A stretch of 9,636 bases of DNA from Flavobacterium psychrophilum (GTDB lineage Bacteria > Bacteroidota > Bacteroidia > Flavobacteriales > Flavobacteriaceae). The translations under genes were made by a program, and so were the position numbers. A model generated the notes under the pieces. That model had not been told where the DNA came from. It worked only from the letters and a program-made list of their open reading frames with translations, and ran no database searches. Below are positions 6,670 through 9,636 of this stretch, in pieces. Position 1 is the first letter of the stretch. Each line of letters opens with the position of its first letter. The stretch is taken from the NCBI GenBank assembly GCA_945897545.1, contig CAMDGJ010000103.1:1-9636 (forward strand), given 5' to 3'.

Positions 6670-7077
6670 TTATACAAAATCAAATGGTATCATATCAATA
6701 GGGTCAAATAATTGATCCGAATAGGCAATCAAAATAAAGTCTTGCTCTAGGCTAGTATTAAAAAAACCATGGGCAATGCCACAAGGCACATAGATAGTTA
6801 CGGGTGCTTGTGAATCCATTTGTATTTCAATACACTCCTTGGTCTCAATATCCTCCAATTTCAGTACGCAAGTTCCTGCGATTAGGGTAAACCATTCGTT
6901 GGCAATTGGATGATAATGCCCTCCTTTCATCTCGCCTGGAATCGCCATTGTCAGGTAAACTTCGCCCGTGCTGTTTGGAAGATTAGATTCTTTTCCTGTA
7001 ATTACCTTCAAGAACCAGCCACGAGTGTCTTCAATCCTATTTCTTTTGTAGCTAATTATTTTTTCGGATAAACTCAT
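6670..7077 (-). CDS. metal-type cupin, probable CDP-4-keto-6-deoxyhexose epimerase (RmlC/CapF-cupin-like)
   Basis: 135 residues forming a single cupin barrel. Cupin motif 1 is complete: H54-Y-H56, then E61 and G68 in exact HxHx4Ex6G spacing. Motif 2 is also complete: P98-x-G100-x2-H103-x3-N107. DTRGWFLK near 17-24 and VPCGIAHGFFN at 97-107 recall RmlC (dTDP-4-keto-rhamnose 3,5-epimerase). The full metal-ligand set and the LFDP ending are closer to the C-terminal cupin of CapF, which epimerises a 4-keto sugar at C3. A role epimerising the RfbG product fits, because the gene sits 3 bases after the SDR gene and within the CDP-sugar block. A sugar 3,4-ketoisomerase (FdtA type) is a less likely alternative. 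Local G+C is higher than in the membrane genes: one 60-base row (6841-6900) has 26 G or C, against 13 in 2281-2340. Fold certain, reaction inferred. Confidence 0.78.
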   Translation of the reverse strand: MSLSEKIISYKRNRIEDTRGWFLKVITGKESNLPNSTGEVYLTMAIPGEMKGGHYHPIANEWFTLIAGTCVLKLEDIETKECIEIQMDSQAPVTIYVPCGIAHGFFNTSLEQDFILIAYSDQLFDPIDMIPFDFV

Positions 7078-7079
7078 TA

Positions 7080-7976
7080 CTAATATTGATTTTTAAAATA
7101 GTCCAAAATACCTTCTTTCAAATCGATTTTCGGTTTCCAACCTGTATTCTTTGCCTTTTTATTATCCAACAAAAGCACTTGCATGGATTCGTCTTGCCGC
7201 TGAATTTTGCCTAAAACATCTGAAAAATCTTTACCGTAATAATTGAAGACCATTTCTACAACGTCTTTTACATAGTTATAATGATCTGAAGCTAAATTAT
7301 AAACCCCTTTTTCAATGGATTGATTGCAGATTATTAATACAAATTGGGATACATCTTTAACGTGTAAAAATTGTCTAATTTGTGTACCGGCTGTTAATTC
7401 TAGCTTCTTTTGGTTTTCTACACTTTGAATAAGGTAAGGAATTAGCCTATTTTCGTTTTCATTTTTCCCATAAATAGAAGGCAGTATAATATGATAATGA
7501 TTGATTTTTGATAGTGAATCATTCACAAATCTAGTCAACAACCTTTTGGACAAACAATAATGACTGGGTAGAGCAAAATTTGACAAAGCAACTTCAGTTT
7601 CATTATATGGTTTTAATTCGTCCTGGGCTCCAATTTCAAAATAAGAACCAAAGCTTATGAATTTTCCTTTAAAATTATTTTCATCAAGAAAATTGGAAAG
7701 AGAAATAGGCAAAAATGCATTAAGCTCATATATTTCATCCAAACTATATTTTTTTGAAGATTGCACTCCTCCTGCAGCCGCGAATATAATTATATCATAA
7801 TCTAAAAATACGGAATAATGAGGAATGTTATTTGGATAAGCAAATGACAAAAAAAGATGATTGTCATTTATTTTCTCTCTCGAAAAAAGAGTAAGTGAAT
7901 GGTTTTCTTTTTCTAAATCAGCAATAATATAACTAGCTAAAAAGGAAGAGGAACCTATAATCGCTGTTTTAATCAT
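7080..7976 (-). CDS. extended SDR (NAD(P)-dependent epimerase/dehydratase), probable nucleotide-sugar 4-ketoreductase
   Basis: 298 residues with an extended short-chain dehydrogenase layout. The catalytic pair Y140 and K144 (YCLSK) and a serine near 111 (FGSYF) are present. Downstream family landmarks include RQFLHVKDV at 201-209, NLASDHYN at 227-234 and a GWKPK near 279-283. The cofactor loop is unusual: IGSSSFLAS at 7-15 keeps only the first glycine of GxxGxxG, with serine and alanine at the other two positions. The ATG at 7976 overlaps the rfbG stop in a TAATG arrangement, implying translational coupling. The likely job is reduction of the 4-keto group of the CDP-sugar after the cupin acts, parallel to RmlD in the dTDP pathway or the SDR domain of CapF. 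A C4 epimerase is possible. Which 6-deoxy sugar results cannot be told. Family certain, substrate inferred from context. Confidence 0.82.
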   Translation of the reverse strand: MIKTAIIGSSSFLASYIIADLEKENHSLTLFSREKINDNHLFLSFAYPNNIPHYSVFLDYDIIIFAAAGGVQSSKKYSLDEIYELNAFLPISLSNFLDENNFKGKFISFGSYFEIGAQDELKPYNETEVALSNFALPSHYCLSKRLLTRFVNDSLSKINHYHIILPSIYGKNENENRLIPYLIQSVENQKKLELTAGTQIRQFLHVKDVSQFVLIICNQSIEKGVYNLASDHYNYVKDVVEMVFNYYGKDFSDVLGKIQRQDESMQVLLLDNKKAKNTGWKPKIDLKEGILDYFKNQY

Positions 7977-9055
7977 TATTTATTATGTAAGTAAGCATTA
8001 ATATCCGCTTCAATCAAACCATTAGAATCCATACCATCTATATAATTACGGTACCAATTCATAGTCATTTCTATTGCTTTTTGACTCGAAAATAAAGGCT
8101 TCCAACCCAACAATTGTACTGCTTTGGAAATATCAAGCCTCAAAAGTTTTGCTTCATGGGGTTCTCCTGATAATTCAGGACATTCATAACTTCCTTTGCC
8201 AAAAATGGAAATAGATAACTTGACTAAATCCTCTACTGTAAATGCGTCTTCATCAAGAGGCCCAAAATTCCATACTTCGGAAAACTTTATAGAATCTATG
8301 TTCATTTTAGAACCTAACAATAAATAACCCATTATTGGTTCTAAAACATGTTGCCAAGGTCTCACAGAATTTGGACTTCTAACTGTTAAAACTATGTTTT
8401 TTTTTATAGAATTCACAATATCAGGAATGATTCTGTCTTTAGACCAATCACCTCCACCTATCACATTCCCTGCTCTGGCTACAGAAATGGATTTTTGATG
8501 CTCTTTATAATTTGCTATATTAAAAAATGAGTTTTTGTATGAATCAATAACTAATTCAGCACATGCTTTACTCGCACTATAAGGATCATACCCTCCTAAT
8601 CGATCTGTTTCACGATAAGGGTAAACCCATTCATAATTATGATATACCTTGTCTGTAGTAATTAGAACTATACTACATTTTTTTTCTAATAATCGGACAG
8701 CATCTAGCAGATAGGCCGTACCAATAGCATTAACTTCAAATGTTTTAGAAGGTATCTCATATGACAAACGAACCAAGGGTTGGGCAGCAAGATGAAAGAT
8801 AAAATCAGGTTGAAAATCAATTAACTCATTTTCTAAACGGTTTTTATCCCTTAAATCTGCAATTACAGAATTACATAATTTATCACCATTAATTAAATTA
8901 TAAAGATCATCCTCAGTATTAGTTTCTAGCGCATATCCTTTAACATCCGCCCCTAAAATGGATAAGGTCTTCAATAACCAAGATCCTTTAAAACCAGTAT
9001 GCCCAGTTAGAAAAACTTTCTTCCCTCTATACGTTTTTTCTAGTTTTTCAAACAT
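7976..9055 (-). CDS. rfbG: CDP-glucose 4,6-dehydratase
   Basis: 359 residues, full length for this enzyme. It converts CDP-D-glucose to CDP-4-keto-6-deoxy-D-glucose in the cytoplasm using tightly bound NAD. The NAD loop GHTGFKG is at 18-24. HLAAQPLVRLSY is at 88-99, the active-site TTDKVYHN at 133-140, and the catalytic YSASK at 159-163. RAGNVIGGGDW at 194-204 and VRPWQHVLEP at 231-240 are strongly diagnostic of the CDP-glucose rather than the dTDP-glucose dehydratase. It follows rfbF by 4 bases and overlaps the SDR gene by one base, so it sits in a tight operon. The ATG at 9055 gives the family N-terminus. There is an A9 run on the coding strand near codons 217-220. Confidence is very high. 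Confidence 0.96.
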   Translation of the reverse strand: MFEKLEKTYRGKKVFLTGHTGFKGSWLLKTLSILGADVKGYALETNTEDDLYNLINGDKLCNSVIADLRDKNRLENELIDFQPDFIFHLAAQPLVRLSYEIPSKTFEVNAIGTAYLLDAVRLLEKKCSIVLITTDKVYHNYEWVYPYRETDRLGGYDPYSASKACAELVIDSYKNSFFNIANYKEHQKSISVARAGNVIGGGDWSKDRIIPDIVNSIKKNIVLTVRSPNSVRPWQHVLEPIMGYLLLGSKMNIDSIKFSEVWNFGPLDEDAFTVEDLVKLSISIFGKGSYECPELSGEPHEAKLLRLDISKAVQLLGWKPLFSSQKAIEMTMNWYRNYIDGMDSNGLIEADINAYLHNK

Positions 9056-9059
9056 AATA

Positions 9060-9636
9060 TTACCAAGTTTTCCAAGGTGCTTTATTAGACTCCCAACTTT
9101 CTTCCAATTCTGCTTTATCTCTCAATGTGTCCATTGGTTTCCAAAAACCTTCGTGTCGATAGGCCACCATCTGACCATCCGCAGCTAAATTTTCCATTGG
9201 AGATTTTTCAAAAATAGTATCATCACCATCAAGATAATCAAAAACTTCAGGTTGACAAACAAAAAATCCTCCATTAATCCATGCCCCGTCTCCTTTAGGT
9301 TTCTCCATAAAAGAACTAACCTCATCATTTTCGCCGAAATTTAAAGCCCCGAAACGTCCAGAAGGCTGCACTGAAGTCACGGTGCAATATTTTCCGTTCT
9401 TGGTGTGGTGATTAACTAGTTCCTTAATATTAACATTAGATACACCGTCCCCATACGTCAACATAAAAGGTTCATTCCCTATGTGTTTCTGAATGCGTTT
9501 AATCCGTCCTCCCGTCATCGAATTTACGCCAGTGTCTACTAGTGTGATAGTCCATGGTTCGGCTTCTGTCTCATGTACTTTTATGGAATTGTTTTTTAAA
9601 TCAATTGTAACATCCGATTTATGCATAAAATAATTA
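9060..9636 (-). CDS. rfbF: glucose-1-phosphate cytidylyltransferase (5' end beyond window)
   Basis: The frame is open to the right edge. The ATG at 9626 is internal, because the upstream in-frame residues N-Y-F precede M-H-K-S-D as in RfbF proteins. About 192 of some 257 residues are visible, and the N-terminal GGxGTRL nucleotidyl-transferase signature is outside. The enzyme makes CDP-glucose and pyrophosphate from CTP and glucose-1-phosphate, the first step of the CDP-sugar pathway. Visible motifs include TGGRIKR, the metal-binding YGDGV, SGRFGAL, FMEKPKGD then WINGGFFV, PMENLA and FWKPMDTLRDK, all typical of the family. It is followed after 4 bases by rfbG. A row of 60 bases here (9301-9360) has 24 G or C, higher than in the membrane-protein genes. 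The promoter is not in the window. Confidence 0.95.
   Translation of the reverse strand, partial: NYFMHKSDVTIDLKNNSIKVHETEAEPWTITLVDTGVNSMTGGRIKRIQKHIGNEPFMLTYGDGVSNVNIKELVNHHTKNGKYCTVTSVQPSGRFGALNFGENDEVSSFMEKPKGDGAWINGGFFVCQPEVFDYLDGDDTIFEKSPMENLAADGQMVAYRHEGFWKPMDTLRDKAELEESWESNKAPWKTW

Noticed and set aside
6666..6683. Longer N-terminus for the GT4 gene starting at 6683
   Set aside because: That start is a TTG lying inside the cupin gene; ATG at 6665 gives a normal GT-B N-terminus and a 4-base gap.
8958..9188. Open + strand frame across the rfbF-rfbG junction
   Set aside because: Antisense to two highly conserved enzymes; no independent support.

Overview
The window is a compact, one-directional surface-polysaccharide (O-antigen or capsule type) biosynthesis locus. 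Every supported gene lies on the minus strand, so transcription runs from the high coordinates to the low ones. The DNA is very A+T-rich, no start codon has a recognisable Shine-Dalgarno sequence upstream, and initiation regions are A-rich. These traits and the family assortment point to a Bacteroidota bacterium, most like the Flavobacteriaceae. That assignment is inferred from style and not proven by a marker gene.

In transcription order, the right-hand third (9636 to 6670) makes an activated sugar. It encodes glucose-1-phosphate cytidylyltransferase (rfbF, 5' end cut by the window edge), CDP-glucose 4,6-dehydratase (rfbG), an extended SDR reductase/epimerase and a small metal-type cupin epimerase, separated by -1, 3 or 4 bases. 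The expected chemistry is Glc-1-P to CDP-glucose to CDP-4-keto-6-deoxyglucose, then epimerisation and 4-keto reduction. The 3-dehydrase RfbH of the 3,6-dideoxyhexose branch is not in the window, so an unusual CDP-6-deoxyhexose is the most economical product.

The middle (6665 to 3741) assembles and decorates the repeat unit: a GT4 glycosyltransferase, an intact GT11 alpha-1,2-fucosyltransferase-like enzyme and a SAM-dependent methyltransferase. The left part (3707 to 736) holds the membrane steps, a Wzx-type flippase and a multi-spanning protein that is the best Wzy polymerase candidate. They are separated by the largest gap in the window (125 bp).

At the far left is a 64-codon remnant of a second GT11 gene, cut off after its N-terminal motif, followed by a GT2 glycosyltransferase that runs off the window edge. 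The remnant suggests that the glycosyltransferase content of the locus was remodelled.

The main points for a second look are the GT11 remnant, the CDP-sugar branch that resembles a CapF enzyme split into two genes, and the wzy-like gene, which has no good ATG start and has an in-frame ATG followed by a stop just upstream. There is no CRISPR array, insertion sequence, tRNA or rRNA visible, and no gene-free stretch longer than 125 bases.
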